Shown piece after piece: positions 50,115-59,208 of a stretch of DNA of 64,000 nt. This DNA comes from Clostridia bacterium (lineage in GTDB: Bacteria > Bacillota > Clostridia > Oscillospirales > Butyricicoccaceae). The stretch lies in assembly GCA_021205365.1 (NCBI GenBank), contig JAJPXP010000014.1, positions 1 to 64,000 of the forward strand, written 5' to 3'. Position numbers and translations under genes: made by a program. Position 1 is the first letter of the stretch; each line of letters opens with the position of its first letter. The notes under the pieces were generated by a model. That model was not told where the DNA came from. It was given only the letters and a program-made list of their open reading frames with translations, and did not search any database.

Positions 50115-52073
50115 ATGGAGAAGAAAAAAGTCACAAAGCGCCGTTCGGCGCCCAAGACGGCACAGGTTCCGAGTGCCTCGCCATTTATTACTGAGTTTGA
50201 CCAGTACTTGTTTGGTCAGGGCGTACATTACCAAATTTATAACAAAATGGGTGCGCATGCTGCTGTCAAGGACGGTAAGAGCGGTGTTTACTTTGCAGTC
50301 TGGGCTCCGAATGCAAAGAGTGTGACACTTGTTGGTGATTTCAATGAATGGGATGTGGAAGCTAACCCGATGGAACGTATGGAACCGCTGGGAATTTATG
50401 AGCTGTTTGTACCGGGGATGAAGGAAGATGCACTGTACAAATATGCTGTCACAGGGCAGGAGGGAAAGACTGTCCTGAAGTGTGACCCGTATGGCTTCAG
50501 CGCTGAGCTGCGCCCGGGAACCGCGTCTAAGGTTGCGTCCATTGATGGCTTCAAGTGGTCAGATACCCGTTGGATGGAAGGCCGCAAGAGCTTTGATTTC
50601 AAGAAGGAACCGATGTCGATTTATGAAATGCATCCAGGTTCCTGGAAGAAGCATGCGCCGGAGCATGAGGATGATCCGGGGTACTATAACTTCCGTGAGC
50701 TGGCACCGGAGCTGGTTGCCTATCTCAAGAAAATGGGCTATACGCATGTTGAGCTGATTGGCATTGCAGAGCATCCATTTGATGGTTCCTGGGGATATCA
50801 GGTTACCGGCTATTATGCACCGACTTCCCGCTATGGTACGCCGAAGGATTTTATGTACTTTGTTAACTATCTGCATAAAAATAAGATCGGCGTTATTCTG
50901 GACTGGGTTCCGGCACATTTCCCGCGTGATGAGCATGGTCTTGCAGACTTTGACGGTTATCCGCTGTATGAATACGGTGATCCGAAGAAGGGCGAACATC
51001 CGGACTGGGGTACCAAGATTTTTGACTATGGACGCAATGAGGTAAAGAATTTCCTGATTGCCAATGCGCTGTACTGGCTGACAGAATACCATGTGGATGG
51101 CCTGCGTATTGATGCAGTTGCTTCTATGCTGTATCTGGATTATGGCAAACAGGACGGCCAGTGGGTAGCAAACCAGTATGGTGAAAATAAGAATCTGGAA
51201 GCCATTGAGTTTTTCCGCCATTTGAATTCCATTGTGTATGAGCGCCGTCCGGGTGCAGTCATGATTGCCGAGGAATCGACAGCATGGCCTATGGTTACCG
51301 GCTCTCCGGTAGACGGCGGTCTGGGCTTTGACCTCAAGTGGAATATGGGCTGGATGAATGACTTTTTGGAGTATCAGAAGTGTGATCCGTATTTCCGTAA
51401 GTACAATCACAACAAGATGACTTTCTCTATGACCTATGCATACAGTGAGAATTATATCCTTGTAATTTCTCATGATGAGGTTGTTCACCTGAAGTGTTCT
51501 ATGCTGGAAAAAATGCCGGGCGATTATGAACACAAGTTTGCCAACCTGAAAGCTGCGTATGCCTTTATGATGGGACATCCGGGCAAAAAGCTGCTGTTCA
51601 TGGGTCAGGAATTTGGCCAGCGCCATGAATGGAATGAGGCATGTGAGCTGGACTGGGACTGCCTGCAGGACGAGAAGCATGCAGCACTGCAGGAATATGT
51701 TAGCCAGCTGATGACATTGTATAAGAAGTATCCGGCAATGTATGCGATGGATGATACATGGGATGGCTTCCAGTGGGTCAATGCCAACGATGGTGACCGC
51801 AGCATTTTCAGCTTCATACGTTTCTCGCCGACCAAGCGCAACAATCTGCTGTTTGTCGTGAACTTTACACCAGTAGACCGTCCGGATTACCGGGTTGGTG
51901 TACCGAAGAAAAAGCGTTTCACCAAGATTTTCAGCACCAATGCACCGGAAATCGGTGGTGCTGCTGATACTACACCGAAGGTTTACAATTCGGTCGTATC
52001 AGAATGTGACGGGCAGCCGTGCTCGTTTGCTTATCCGCTCCCGGCTTATGGTGTAGCAATCTTTAAGTTCTAA
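50115..52073 (+). CDS. glgB: 1,4-alpha-glucan branching enzyme
   Basis: A 652-residue GH13 enzyme. A short basic N-terminal tail precedes a CBM48 domain (GVYFAVWAPNAKSVTLVGDFNEWD) and the (beta/alpha)8 barrel with catalytic Asp in DGLRIDAVASML, catalytic Glu in MIAEEST, and SHDEVVH. It makes alpha-1,6 branches in glycogen. Other glg genes are not next to it, so it is expressed alone from its own promoter and terminator. Confidence 0.95.
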   Translation: MEKKKVTKRRSAPKTAQVPSASPFITEFDQYLFGQGVHYQIYNKMGAHAAVKDGKSGVYFAVWAPNAKSVTLVGDFNEWDVEANPMERMEPLGIYELFVPGMKEDALYKYAVTGQEGKTVLKCDPYGFSAELRPGTASKVASIDGFKWSDTRWMEGRKSFDFKKEPMSIYEMHPGSWKKHAPEHEDDPGYYNFRELAPELVAYLKKMGYTHVELIGIAEHPFDGSWGYQVTGYYAPTSRYGTPKDFMYFVNYLHKNKIGVILDWVPAHFPRDEHGLADFDGYPLYEYGDPKKGEHPDWGTKIFDYGRNEVKNFLIANALYWLTEYHVDGLRIDAVASMLYLDYGKQDGQWVANQYGENKNLEAIEFFRHLNSIVYERRPGAVMIAEESTAWPMVTGSPVDGGLGFDLKWNMGWMNDFLEYQKCDPYFRKYNHNKMTFSMTYAYSENYILVISHDEVVHLKCSMLEKMPGDYEHKFANLKAAYAFMMGHPGKKLLFMGQEFGQRHEWNEACELDWDCLQDEKHAALQEYVSQLMTLYKKYPAMYAMDDTWDGFQWVNANDGDRSIFSFIRFSPTKRNNLLFVVNFTPVDRPDYRVGVPKKKRFTKIFSTNAPEIGGAADTTPKVYNSVVSECDGQPCSFAYPLPAYGVAIFKF

Positions 52074-52088
52074 ATTTTGGCAAAACAT

Positions 52089-52131
52089 AACACCTCATTT
52101 GTCAGCAAACACCGGCAGATGAGGTGTTTTT
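52089..52131 (+). terminator. terminator of glgB
   Basis: AACACCTCAT (52089-52098) pairs with ATGAGGTGTT (52119-52128), followed by TTT. Confidence 0.75.
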
Positions 52132-52204
52132 ATGCATCCGGAAGATTCTTTGATGATGCTGCATGATCGCAGGGTAGTGTGCACAAAAATGGATGTATTG
52201 TTCG

Positions 52205-52233
52205 TTGACGGTTCGACAATAAAACACTATAAT
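52205..52233 (+). promoter_or_regulatory. promoter of the cytidylate-kinase-like gene
   Basis: TTGACG (52205-52210), 17 bases, TATAAT (52228-52233). Confidence 0.7.
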
Positions 52234-52279
52234 AAAAATAAATATGAAACATGTTGTCATACGGAAGGGAGGCGTTCTT

Positions 52280-52879
52280 ATGTATCCGATTATTACCATC
52301 AGCAGAGAATTTGGCAGCGGTGGGCATACGATTGGCGCTGCTGTTGCAGAAAAATTGGGTATTCCGTTCTATGACAGTGTGATTGTGGATCAGACAGCGA
52401 TGGAAAGCGGGTACACAAAAGAGGTTGTCAGCCACAGTGGAGAATACTTGTCCTTTGTGGATAAATGGTTTAGCGCCAATGCATTTTCCGGCGGCTACGT
52501 TGGCAGTCATCAGGACAAAATCTATGCTATCCAGAAGCGGATTATTCTGGAGGCCGCATCGAAAGGGCCGTGTGTGATTGTGGGACGCTGTGCGGATCAT
52601 ATTCTGGAAGAGCAGGGTATTCCCATTTTAAATATCTTTATTTATGCCGATATGGAGTACCGGAAGCAACATGTTTTGGAGCACTATGGAGAAACTGATG
52701 TGCCCATCGAAAAGCGGCTGAAAAAGAAGGATAAAGGCCGGAAAGCGTATTACCGACGGTTTACGGACCGCGACTGGGGTGACTATACCAATTATCGTCT
52801 TTGTCTGGACAGCGGATATCTTGAAGAACAAACCTGTGTAGATATTATCATCAGAATCGCACAGGAAAAGTCAAAATAA
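52280..52879 (+). CDS. cytidylate kinase-like family protein
   Basis: A 199-residue P-loop kinase-like protein starting YPIITISREFGSGGHTIG, the modified P-loop of the cytidylate_kin_2 family. The region GPCVIVGRCADHIL is also typical. True Cmk phosphorylates CMP; this family lacks the CMP-binding insert, and its substrate is unknown. The ATG at 52280 follows GGGAGG (52268-52273); an earlier ATG at 52244 has no site. Confidence 0.82.
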   Translation: MYPIITISREFGSGGHTIGAAVAEKLGIPFYDSVIVDQTAMESGYTKEVVSHSGEYLSFVDKWFSANAFSGGYVGSHQDKIYAIQKRIILEAASKGPCVIVGRCADHILEEQGIPILNIFIYADMEYRKQHVLEHYGETDVPIEKRLKKKDKGRKAYYRRFTDRDWGDYTNYRLCLDSGYLEEQTCVDIIIRIAQEKSK

Positions 52880-52882
52880 AAC

Positions 52883-52935
52883 ACAATCGGATTTCATTGC
52901 AAAAAACTGCAGTGATAATCCGATTGTCTGTTTTA
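52883..52935 (+). terminator. terminator of the cytidylate-kinase-like gene
   Basis: ACAATCGGATT (52883-52893) pairs with AATCCGATTGT (52917-52927), with TGCA/TGCA nearer the loop, followed by CTGTTTT. Confidence 0.75.
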
Positions 52936-53100
52936 TGGAGATTTTTGGGCGATGTCCGAAAACAAAGCAAATGATGATTCTCTCACACAAGCAAGACCGA
53001 TTTCAGGCAAAGACTCACACGAAGTCTTGTGAATTTTAAATGTTTTGAATGGTCAAGCGCTTGTAGAAAGCGTCAAAATGTTTGGATGTTCCGATACGCT

Positions 53101-54024
53101 CTAGAAATCTTCGATGGTTGGGTGATCAAATTCAGTCTGTACCAGACGGGTGGTACATGTTTCCGGGGAATATTGCCAGCGGGACAGATGCCCGCTTTCA
53201 ATAAAATACGTCAATGGAGGTGGAACGGCAGGCGCATGACCGATGTGGTCAATCAGATTCAGCTTAATTTTCATACGTTCCGGCAGAATGGATTTGATGT
53301 AACAGGATACTGTTTCACCGGGCGTGACTGCAAAACGCTGTTCTGCCAGACCGGAAAGATTGGGTGTCAGTTCGACAAATACACCATATTCTTCCACGCT
53401 GCGGACAATGCCGCATACCGTTTCACCCGGCGCAAACTGCGCTGCATTTTCTTCCCAGGTGCCCAGAAGTTCACGATGTGTCAGGCAGATGCGCCCGGTT
53501 GCTTCATCCAGATTGGAAATGACGGCATGCAGCAGCTGACCGATGCTGACACGGTCAGAAGGATGGAAAATCCGGCTGACAGAAAGGTTTTCAATACCAA
53601 TCAATGAAATAATACCACAGCCGACATCCACAAAAGCGCCAAATGGCTCCAAATGTGTGACGCGGACGGGAATAATATCACCGGGATGCTGCTCTGTCAG
53701 CAAATACTGCAGGGCTTTCTGCTGGGCAGCCCGGCGGGAAAGATAGGCGATATTGTTTTCGATGCGTTGAACCTGAAAGCATACTGGTTTGCCTACACGG
53801 GATAAAATAGCAATTTCCCGTGTCTGTCCAGTATCAATGCCCAGTGCGCATTCTTCCCGTGGCATAATACCTGTCATACCATCCAATTGAATCATTAAAT
53901 TATGCTGCGCATCACAGCGCACAGCAGTGGATTCCAGAATACTGCCATCCTGCATGGCTGTGTAAATTTCTTCCCGGTGAGGAATCGTGGTTTTCAGGCT
54001 TTCTGGTTTATAATTTGAATGCAT
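53101..54024 (-). CDS. S1 RNA-binding domain protein
   Basis: A 307-residue protein with a degenerate N-terminal S1-like unit (about 28-105), a clear S1 domain (about 114-187, PGDIIPVRVTHLEPFGAFVDVG then RICLTHREL) and a second (about 203-262, GIVRSVEEYGVFVELT). It resembles the short S1-like proteins of clostridia, related to ribosomal protein S1 but with fewer domains. It likely binds mRNA or rRNA. The ATG follows GGAGGG. It is divergent from the DUF951 gene. Confidence 0.85.
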   Translation of the reverse strand: MHSNYKPESLKTTIPHREEIYTAMQDGSILESTAVRCDAQHNLMIQLDGMTGIMPREECALGIDTGQTREIAILSRVGKPVCFQVQRIENNIAYLSRRAAQQKALQYLLTEQHPGDIIPVRVTHLEPFGAFVDVGCGIISLIGIENLSVSRIFHPSDRVSIGQLLHAVISNLDEATGRICLTHRELLGTWEENAAQFAPGETVCGIVRSVEEYGVFVELTPNLSGLAEQRFAVTPGETVSCYIKSILPERMKIKLNLIDHIGHAPAVPPPLTYFIESGHLSRWQYSPETCTTRLVQTEFDHPTIEDF

Positions 54025-54070
54025 TTGGTCCCTCCGTTCTCAATAGTCCGTAGTTTTTAACCTGCCTGCT

Positions 54071-54099
54071 TTGACTATATGCGGGAAAGAAATTATAGC
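54071..54099 (+). promoter_or_regulatory. possible promoter of the DUF951 gene
   Basis: TTGACT (54071-54076), 17 bases, TATAGC (54094-54099). A second candidate, TGGTACACT (54141-54149), is an extended -10 nearer the gene. Confidence 0.4.
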
Positions 54100-54178
54100 T
54101 GGAAATGGAACAATTTTACCTGGTTTTCCGCAGGCAGGTATGGTACACTATGGACAGGAAGCAAGGAGGATATAAGAA

Positions 54179-54379
54179 ATGGATATTCGTCTGGGTGATA
54201 TTCTGACAATGAAGAAAGCACATCCATGCGGCAGCAAGGAATGGGAAGTGCTGCGCGTTGGCATGGATTTTCGTTTAAAATGCACCGGATGTGGGCATAT
54301 GATTATGATTCCGCGTAGCAAGGCAGAAAAAAATGTCCGCAATATCCTGCATGCGGATGGGACAGAAAGCAAGGGATAA
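54179..54379 (+). CDS. DUF951 (YyzM-like) protein
   Basis: A 66-residue protein with the whole DUF951 pattern: LTMKKAHPCGSKEWEVLRVGMD, then LKCTGCGHMIMIPR. The Cys residues (HPCG, CTGCGH) may bind metal. The family is widespread in Firmicutes and has no proven role; OB-like nucleic-acid binding has been suggested. AGGAGGA lies ahead of the ATG. It ends four bases before the phosphorylase gene. Confidence 0.88.
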   Translation: MDIRLGDILTMKKAHPCGSKEWEVLRVGMDFRLKCTGCGHMIMIPRSKAEKNVRNILHADGTESKG

Positions 54380-54382
54380 CAG

Positions 54383-55138
54383 ATGCTGATTCATGGAAAG
54401 CAGATGCATTTACAGTGCACAGCAGAAAAAATTGGACGTTATGTCATCCTGCCCGGTGATCAGGGGCGCTGTGCGGCGATAGCTGCATTTTTGCAGGACG
54501 CCTGTCCGGTTTCCTCTAACCGGGAATTTAACGTCTGGACGGGCAAATTACACGGCGAAATGGTGACAGTATGTTCTACTGGTATTGGCGGCCCGTCCGC
54601 TGCCATTGCATTGGAAGAACTGGTGGAATGCGGTGCAGACACATTTATCCGTGTAGGAACCTGTGGTGGCGTCGATGCCGCTGTACTGGGTGGAGACGTT
54701 GTGGTGGCAACGGCAGCAGTTCGTCAGGAGGGCACTTCCAGGGAATACCTTCCGCTCGAATATCCGGCAGCAGCGAGCTATCCGGTTGTCCGTGCGCTGG
54801 CAGATGCCTGTGAAGAGCTGGGCTACCGTACCCATGTAGGGGTGATCCAGTCGAAAGACAGCTTTTATGGTGAGATCCGTCCGCAGGTGATGCCAGTTGC
54901 ACAGCAGCTGCAGGCACAGTGGGCGGCTTGGACAGCAGCAGGGGTGTTGGCAAGCGAAATGGAGTCCGCAGCACTGTTTACAGCAGGAGCAACACTGCAT
55001 GTGCGCTGTGGTACAGTGCTCAATGTTCTGTGGAATGATGACAGCGAAGAACCTGATGTACCGGAACATGCGGCGGAACATGGTATCCGCGCTGCTGTAA
55101 AAGCGATAGAAACGCTGATTCAACAGGATAGAAAATGA
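54383..55138 (+). CDS. nucleoside phosphorylase (uridine phosphorylase-like)
   Basis: A 251-residue NP-I family enzyme. The phosphate site is VILPGDQGRC, with STGIGGPSAAIALEEL, RVGTCGG and the ribose-binding EMESAALF. These fit uridine phosphorylase most closely, splitting uridine into uracil and ribose-1-phosphate, although other nucleosides are possible. It follows DUF951 on the same transcript and is ended by a strong terminator. Confidence 0.87.
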   Translation: MLIHGKQMHLQCTAEKIGRYVILPGDQGRCAAIAAFLQDACPVSSNREFNVWTGKLHGEMVTVCSTGIGGPSAAIALEELVECGADTFIRVGTCGGVDAAVLGGDVVVATAAVRQEGTSREYLPLEYPAAASYPVVRALADACEELGYRTHVGVIQSKDSFYGEIRPQVMPVAQQLQAQWAAWTAAGVLASEMESAALFTAGATLHVRCGTVLNVLWNDDSEEPDVPEHAAEHGIRAAVKAIETLIQQDRK

Positions 55139-55182
55139 CAGTGAGACTCACAAGCCTGGCAATGCCATTCAGTTAAAAATAT

Positions 55183-55221
55183 AGCCCTCTGTATCACAGA
55201 TAAAGGATACGGAGGGCTTTT
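55183..55221. terminator. terminator between the phosphorylase gene and tgt
   Basis: AGCCCTCTGTATC (55183-55195) pairs with GATACGGAGGGCT (55206-55218), one wobble, followed by TTT. Confidence 0.8.
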
Positions 55222-55239
55222 GGTTTGGTAAAAAGAGAT

Positions 55240-56370
55240 TTAGATTCGTTTTCCCAGCTTCTCACTCCATTGAGTACGGAATTCAGCAAATCTTCCCTCA
55301 TCCAGTGCCTTGCGGATTTCCAGCATGAGATGGTTATAGAACCACAGGTTGTGCATAACCGTCAGACGCTGTCCCAGCATTTCGCCGGATTTCAGCAGAT
55401 GGCGGATATAAGCACGGCTGTAGGTCTGGCACACCGGACAATTGCAATGCTCATCAATTGGCTTGTCATCCAGCTGATATTTCGCATTGTTCAGGTTGCG
55501 GATACCATCCCAGGTGAACAAATGACCGTGACGTGCGTTACGTGTCGGCATGACACAGTCAAAGAAATCCACACCGCGCCATACGCCTTCAATGATATTG
55601 GACGGTGTACCAACGCCCATCAGATAACGCGGCTTGTCGGCCGGCGCATGGGGAATGACCATATCCAGAATATGATACATCGTTTCTGTGGATTCGCCCA
55701 CGGCCAAACCGCCAATGGCATAGCCATCCAAATTGAGTTCTGCAATGGCCTTCATATGCTCTATGCGAAGATCATCGTAGGTACCGCCCTGGTTGATACC
55801 GAACAGCATTTGCTGTGGATTGATCGTGGTCGGCAGGCTGTTGAGACGGTCCAGTTCGGTTTTGCAGCGCTTGAGCCATCGGGTTGTACGTGCACACGAA
55901 TCCTTGACATAATCATACGGAGCCGGATTTTCTATGCATTCATCAAATGCCATGGCAATATCAGAGCCGAGATTGGACTGGATCTGCATACTCTCCTCCG
56001 GCCCCATGAAAATTTTGCGTCCGTCTACATGAGAGGAGAAATACACCCCTTCTTCTTTAATCCGGCGCAGGGAGGAAAGGGAAAATACCTGGAATCCGCC
56101 GCTGTCTGTCAGAATCGGGCCATCCCAGTTCATAAACTTATGCAGACCACCCATGGAACGGACAATCTGGTCACCCGGACGGACATGCAGATGATAGGTG
56201 TTGGAAAGTTCAATCTGGCAGCCGAGATCTTTTAAATCTTTTGCGGAGACAGCGCCTTTGATTGCGCCCTGTGTGCCGACATTCTGGAAGACAGGTGTCT
56301 GCACTGTGCCGTGTGCGCAGGTAAATTCACCGCGACGCGCATTGCCTTCTGTTTTGAGTACCTTAAACAT
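55240..56370 (-). CDS. tgt: queuine tRNA-ribosyltransferase
   Basis: A 376-residue TIM-barrel enzyme. The active-site segments [13 protein letters not shown] and [13 protein letters not shown], and the zinc site [17 protein letters not shown] with a later His, are all present. Tgt exchanges guanine-34 for preQ1 in tRNAs with GUN anticodons. It overlaps queA by eight bases, so the pair is coupled and acts in the queuosine pathway. Confidence 0.95.
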   Translation of the reverse strand: MFKVLKTEGNARRGEFTCAHGTVQTPVFQNVGTQGAIKGAVSAKDLKDLGCQIELSNTYHLHVRPGDQIVRSMGGLHKFMNWDGPILTDSGGFQVFSLSSLRRIKEEGVYFSSHVDGRKIFMGPEESMQIQSNLGSDIAMAFDECIENPAPYDYVKDSCARTTRWLKRCKTELDRLNSLPTTINPQQMLFGINQGGTYDDLRIEHMKAIAELNLDGYAIGGLAVGESTETMYHILDMVIPHAPADKPRYLMGVGTPSNIIEGVWRGVDFFDCVMPTRNARHGHLFTWDGIRNLNNAKYQLDDKPIDEHCNCPVCQTYSRAYIRHLLKSGEMLGQRLTVMHNLWFYNHLMLEIRKALDEGRFAEFRTQWSEKLGKRI

Positions 56371-57415
56371 TTGTGTCCTCCTTATCGGTATAAATCAGCA
56401 TGGAGTCGCCGAAGCTAAAGAAGCGGTATTCTTCCTCAACGGCAGTTTGATAGGTGTCCATAATCATTTCACGGGTTGCAAAAGCGGAAATCAGCATCAT
56501 CAATGTGCTTTCCGGCAGATGGAAATTGGTGACAAGACAATCCACTGCCTTAAATTGATAGCCTGGATAGATAAAAATATTTGTCCAGCCGGAGCAGGCA
56601 CGGACAGTACCATCCTCTGCGGCGATGGTTTCCAGTGTACGGGTTGCTGTGGTGCCAACCGCAAAGATACGTCCGCCATGTTTGCGGGTATCGTTGATAA
56701 TAGCAGCATTTTCCGCATCCAGCATATAAAATTCAGAATGCATGACATGCTCATTGACATCTTCCACCTTAACCGGACGGAAGGTACCCAGACCGACATG
56801 CAGGGTGACATAAGCAATGTGCACGCCCATTGCCTTGATTTTTTCCAGCAGCTCCGGCGTAAAATGAAGACCGGCAGTTGGTGCGGCTGCAGATCCCGGT
56901 GTCTTGCTGTAAACTGTCTGATAACGTTCCGGGTCTTCTAGTTTTTCCTTGATATATGGAGGAAGCGGCATCATGCCAAGCTCTTCCAGGATTTCGAGGA
57001 AAATACCGTCATAATGAAAACGGATGAGACGGTTGCCGCCATCCGGCAGGATATCCTCCACAGTAGCGGTCAGCCTGCCGTCACCAAAGCTCAATGGAGC
57101 GCCGATACGGCATTTTTTGCCTGGGCGGGTTAGGCATTCCCAGACGCCGTCACCTTTATCCGTCAGAAGAACCAGCTCAACCGGATAGCCAGTATCTTCC
57201 CGGACACCCAGCAGACGGGCCGGGATGACACGGGAATTATTCAATACCAGCGTATCGCCAGCATGCAGGTATTCCGGCAGTTCATAGAAATGGCGGTGTG
57301 CAATGTCACCGGTATCCTTGTTCAGTGCCAGCATACGTGACGAGTCACGCTTGTCCAGAGGAGTCTGTGCAATCAGACGCTCCGGCAGGTCATAATAAAA
57401 ATCACTTGTTTTCAT
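56363..57415 (-). CDS. queA: tRNA preQ1(34) S-adenosylmethionine ribosyltransferase-isomerase
   Basis: A 350-residue protein of the QueA family: [15 protein letters not shown] at the start, [28 protein letters not shown] and the C-terminal [17 protein letters not shown]. It moves the ribosyl part of SAM onto preQ1 in tRNA, giving epoxyqueuosine. The ATG at 57415 has only a weak upstream site (GATGAATGAAAC); an AGGAGG lies about 30 bases up, with an ACGCG/CGCGT hairpin between, but a stop codon prevents an earlier start. Confidence 0.94.
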   Translation of the reverse strand: MKTSDFYYDLPERLIAQTPLDKRDSSRMLALNKDTGDIAHRHFYELPEYLHAGDTLVLNNSRVIPARLLGVREDTGYPVELVLLTDKGDGVWECLTRPGKKCRIGAPLSFGDGRLTATVEDILPDGGNRLIRFHYDGIFLEILEELGMMPLPPYIKEKLEDPERYQTVYSKTPGSAAAPTAGLHFTPELLEKIKAMGVHIAYVTLHVGLGTFRPVKVEDVNEHVMHSEFYMLDAENAAIINDTRKHGGRIFAVGTTATRTLETIAAEDGTVRACSGWTNIFIYPGYQFKAVDCLVTNFHLPESTLMMLISAFATREMIMDTYQTAVEEEYRFFSFGDSMLIYTDKEDTNV

Positions 57416-57641
57416 GTTTCATTCATCAACGCGAGTACAGCGCGTCAGCCTCCTTATCCCCATACGACAAATGCAGACCATCCTGTTTGCGGGATATTCT
57501 CATCTGTATGTCCGGCGAAGCCTGGATGAAAAATCTGCTTCAAATGTCAGGAATGATATAAAACCTATAATACCGTAAAGGGCATACGAAATCAAGTACC
57601 GGAAATGCCGTCGTTTTGTGCGGTTTCCCCATGGAATCAGC

Positions 57642-57671
57642 TTGACAAAGCAAATTACAGCATGATAGAAT
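57642..57671 (+). promoter_or_regulatory. promoter of the asd-dapA-dapB operon
   Basis: TTGACA (57642-57647), 18 bases, TAGAAT (57666-57671), just before the riboswitch. Confidence 0.65.
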
Positions 57672-57692
57672 AAATAAAGAATTATATCAGTA

Positions 57693-57865
57693 CGATTGAG
57701 GCGCAGCTGACATCAGTATTGTCCGTTAGGAGGCGAATCCATCCGGTGACCGGGCAGGAAAGGGGAAGCTGCCGAAGAGGATGCCGGATTCGCAGGCATT
57801 TGTCTGGACGGGCACGAGAATATCGGTCCGGCTGTCACCGGTTTGCTCCCGTGATGCGCTATCGC
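57693..57865 (+). promoter_or_regulatory. lysine riboswitch (L-box)
   Basis: The leader has conserved L-box pieces in order: GAGGCGCA (57698-57705), AGTA (57715-57718), GGAAAGGGGAAGCTGCCGAA (57758-57777), CTGGACGGGCA (57804-57814) and GCTGTCAC. P1 can form between GCGCA (57701-57705) and TGCGC (57855-57859). It senses lysine; binding should favour the terminator that follows and shut off asd-dapA-dapB, whose pathway makes lysine and meso-DAP. Confidence 0.88.
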
Positions 57866-57910
57866 TACGTTATGACCTGTTTGAAAGAACAGGTGGTTTG
57901 TTTCGCATCA

Positions 57911-57943
57911 CCGGCCGGCAATTACCGACCGGCTTTTTCTTTT
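57911..57943 (+). terminator. riboswitch-controlled terminator
   Basis: CCGGCCGG (57911-57918) pairs with CCGACCGG (57925-57932), one mismatch, followed by CTTTTTCTTT. It lies about 80 bases before the asd start. Confidence 0.7.
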
Positions 57944-58023
57944 AAAAATTCGGAGCAGACGACAAGCCGTATATAATATAATTAATGAATGAGAACAATC
58001 GTTTTTCAGGAGGAAATGTTAAC

Positions 58024-59103
58024 ATGAAGAATTACAGAGTCGGCATTATCGGCGCAACCGGTATGGTAGGTCAGCGCTTTGTCACCCTGCTGGCAAATCA
58101 TCCGTGGTTTACCGTGACTGCAATCGCAGCAAGCGGCCGCAACAAGGGCAAGACCTATGCGGAGGCAGTGGAAGGCCGCTGGAAGATGGCTACTCCGATT
58201 CCGGAAAATGTAAAGGATATGGTTCTGTACGACGCAGAAGGCGATGCAGAAGAATTTGCTTCCCAGATCGATTTCACGTTCTGCGCAGTAAACATGAAGA
58301 AGGACGTCATCCGTGCTCTGGAAGAGAAGTATGCAAAGCTGGAATGCCCGGTTATCTCCAACAACAGCGCACATCGTTTTACCAAGGACGTTCCGATGAT
58401 TATTCCGGAAGTCAATGCTGATCATGCAAAGATTATCCCGGCACAGCGTGAGCGCCTGGGCACCAAGCGCGGTTTTATCGCGGTGAAGTCCAACTGCTCC
58501 ATCCAGTCCTATGTTCCGGCACTGACCGCACTGAAGGACTTTGGTATTGAGAAGGTTGCAGTATGCACCTATCAGGCAATTTCCGGTGCCGGCAAGACCT
58601 TTGAGACCTGGCCGGAAATGGTTGACAATGTCATTCCGTATATCGGCGGTGAGGAAGAGAAGTCCGAGAAGGAGCCGATGAAGGTTTGGGGCACTGTAGA
58701 GGGCGGCGAAATCGTTGCTGCCACTGAACCGGTTATTTCTGCACAGTGCCTGCGTGTACCAGTAAGCGATGGTCATACCGCAGCTGCATTTGTCAAGTTC
58801 AAGAACAAGCCGACCAAGGAGCAGATTCTGGAAGCATGGGCAAATTACAGTGGCCGTGCACAGGAACTTGATCTGCCGAGCGCACCGAAGCAGTTCCTGC
58901 ATTATTTCGAAGAGGATGACCGTCCGCAGGCCCGCCTGGACCGCAATCTGGAAGGCGGCATGGCAGTTTCCATCGGCCGCCTGCGTGAGGACGTAATCTT
59001 TGATTACCGTTTTGTAAGCCTGTCCCACAACACGCTGCGCGGTGCTGCAGGCGGCGCTGTTGAGATGGCAGAGCTGCTGTGTGCTGAAGGGTATATGGAC
59101 TAA
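58024..59103 (+). CDS. asd: aspartate-semialdehyde dehydrogenase
   Basis: A 359-residue enzyme with the N-terminal NADP-binding GIIGATGMVGQRFV, the catalytic cysteine in VKSNCSIQSYVP and the later GHTAAAFVKFK. It resembles the archaeal/fungal-type Asd in length and in CSIQSY, rather than the E. coli-type. It reduces aspartyl phosphate to the semialdehyde, the branch point for lysine, DAP and threonine. The ATG at 58024 follows AGGAGGA; a frame opening at 57985 is longer by 13 codons and less likely. Confidence 0.92.
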   Translation: MKNYRVGIIGATGMVGQRFVTLLANHPWFTVTAIAASGRNKGKTYAEAVEGRWKMATPIPENVKDMVLYDAEGDAEEFASQIDFTFCAVNMKKDVIRALEEKYAKLECPVISNNSAHRFTKDVPMIIPEVNADHAKIIPAQRERLGTKRGFIAVKSNCSIQSYVPALTALKDFGIEKVAVCTYQAISGAGKTFETWPEMVDNVIPYIGGEEEKSEKEPMKVWGTVEGGEIVAATEPVISAQCLRVPVSDGHTAAAFVKFKNKPTKEQILEAWANYSGRAQELDLPSAPKQFLHYFEEDDRPQARLDRNLEGGMAVSIGRLREDVIFDYRFVSLSHNTLRGAAGGAVEMAELLCAEGYMD

Positions 59104-59130
59104 ATAGATTCAGGGAGATATATAACAACA

Positions 59131-59190
59131 GGACGGTATCTGAAAACAAAGAAAATGGCGAAATATTTGACTTTTCAGATGGTCCTATTT
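59131..59190 (+). other. hairpin between asd and dapA
   Basis: GGAC and ATCTGAAAA (59131-59145) can pair with TTTTCAGAT and GTCC (59172-59185), with small bulges and a loop of about 26 bases, followed by TATTTTG. It may be a processing site or a weak attenuator setting asd against dapA expression. Confidence 0.4.
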
Positions 59191-59208
59191 TGATCGGAGG
59201 GAAAACCT

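Larger units (their letters stand above)
57416..58023. other. 608-base divergent region before asd
   Basis: No gene is supported. The left part (57416-57640) holds the queA leader and no clear promoter. The right part holds the asd promoter, the lysine riboswitch, its terminator and an asd leader with several AT-rich stretches (57970-57985). Confidence 0.6.

Noticed and set aside
53029..53607. Plus-strand open frame of 192 codons near the S1-domain gene
   Set aside because: Largely antisense to the S1-domain gene and with no ribosome site.
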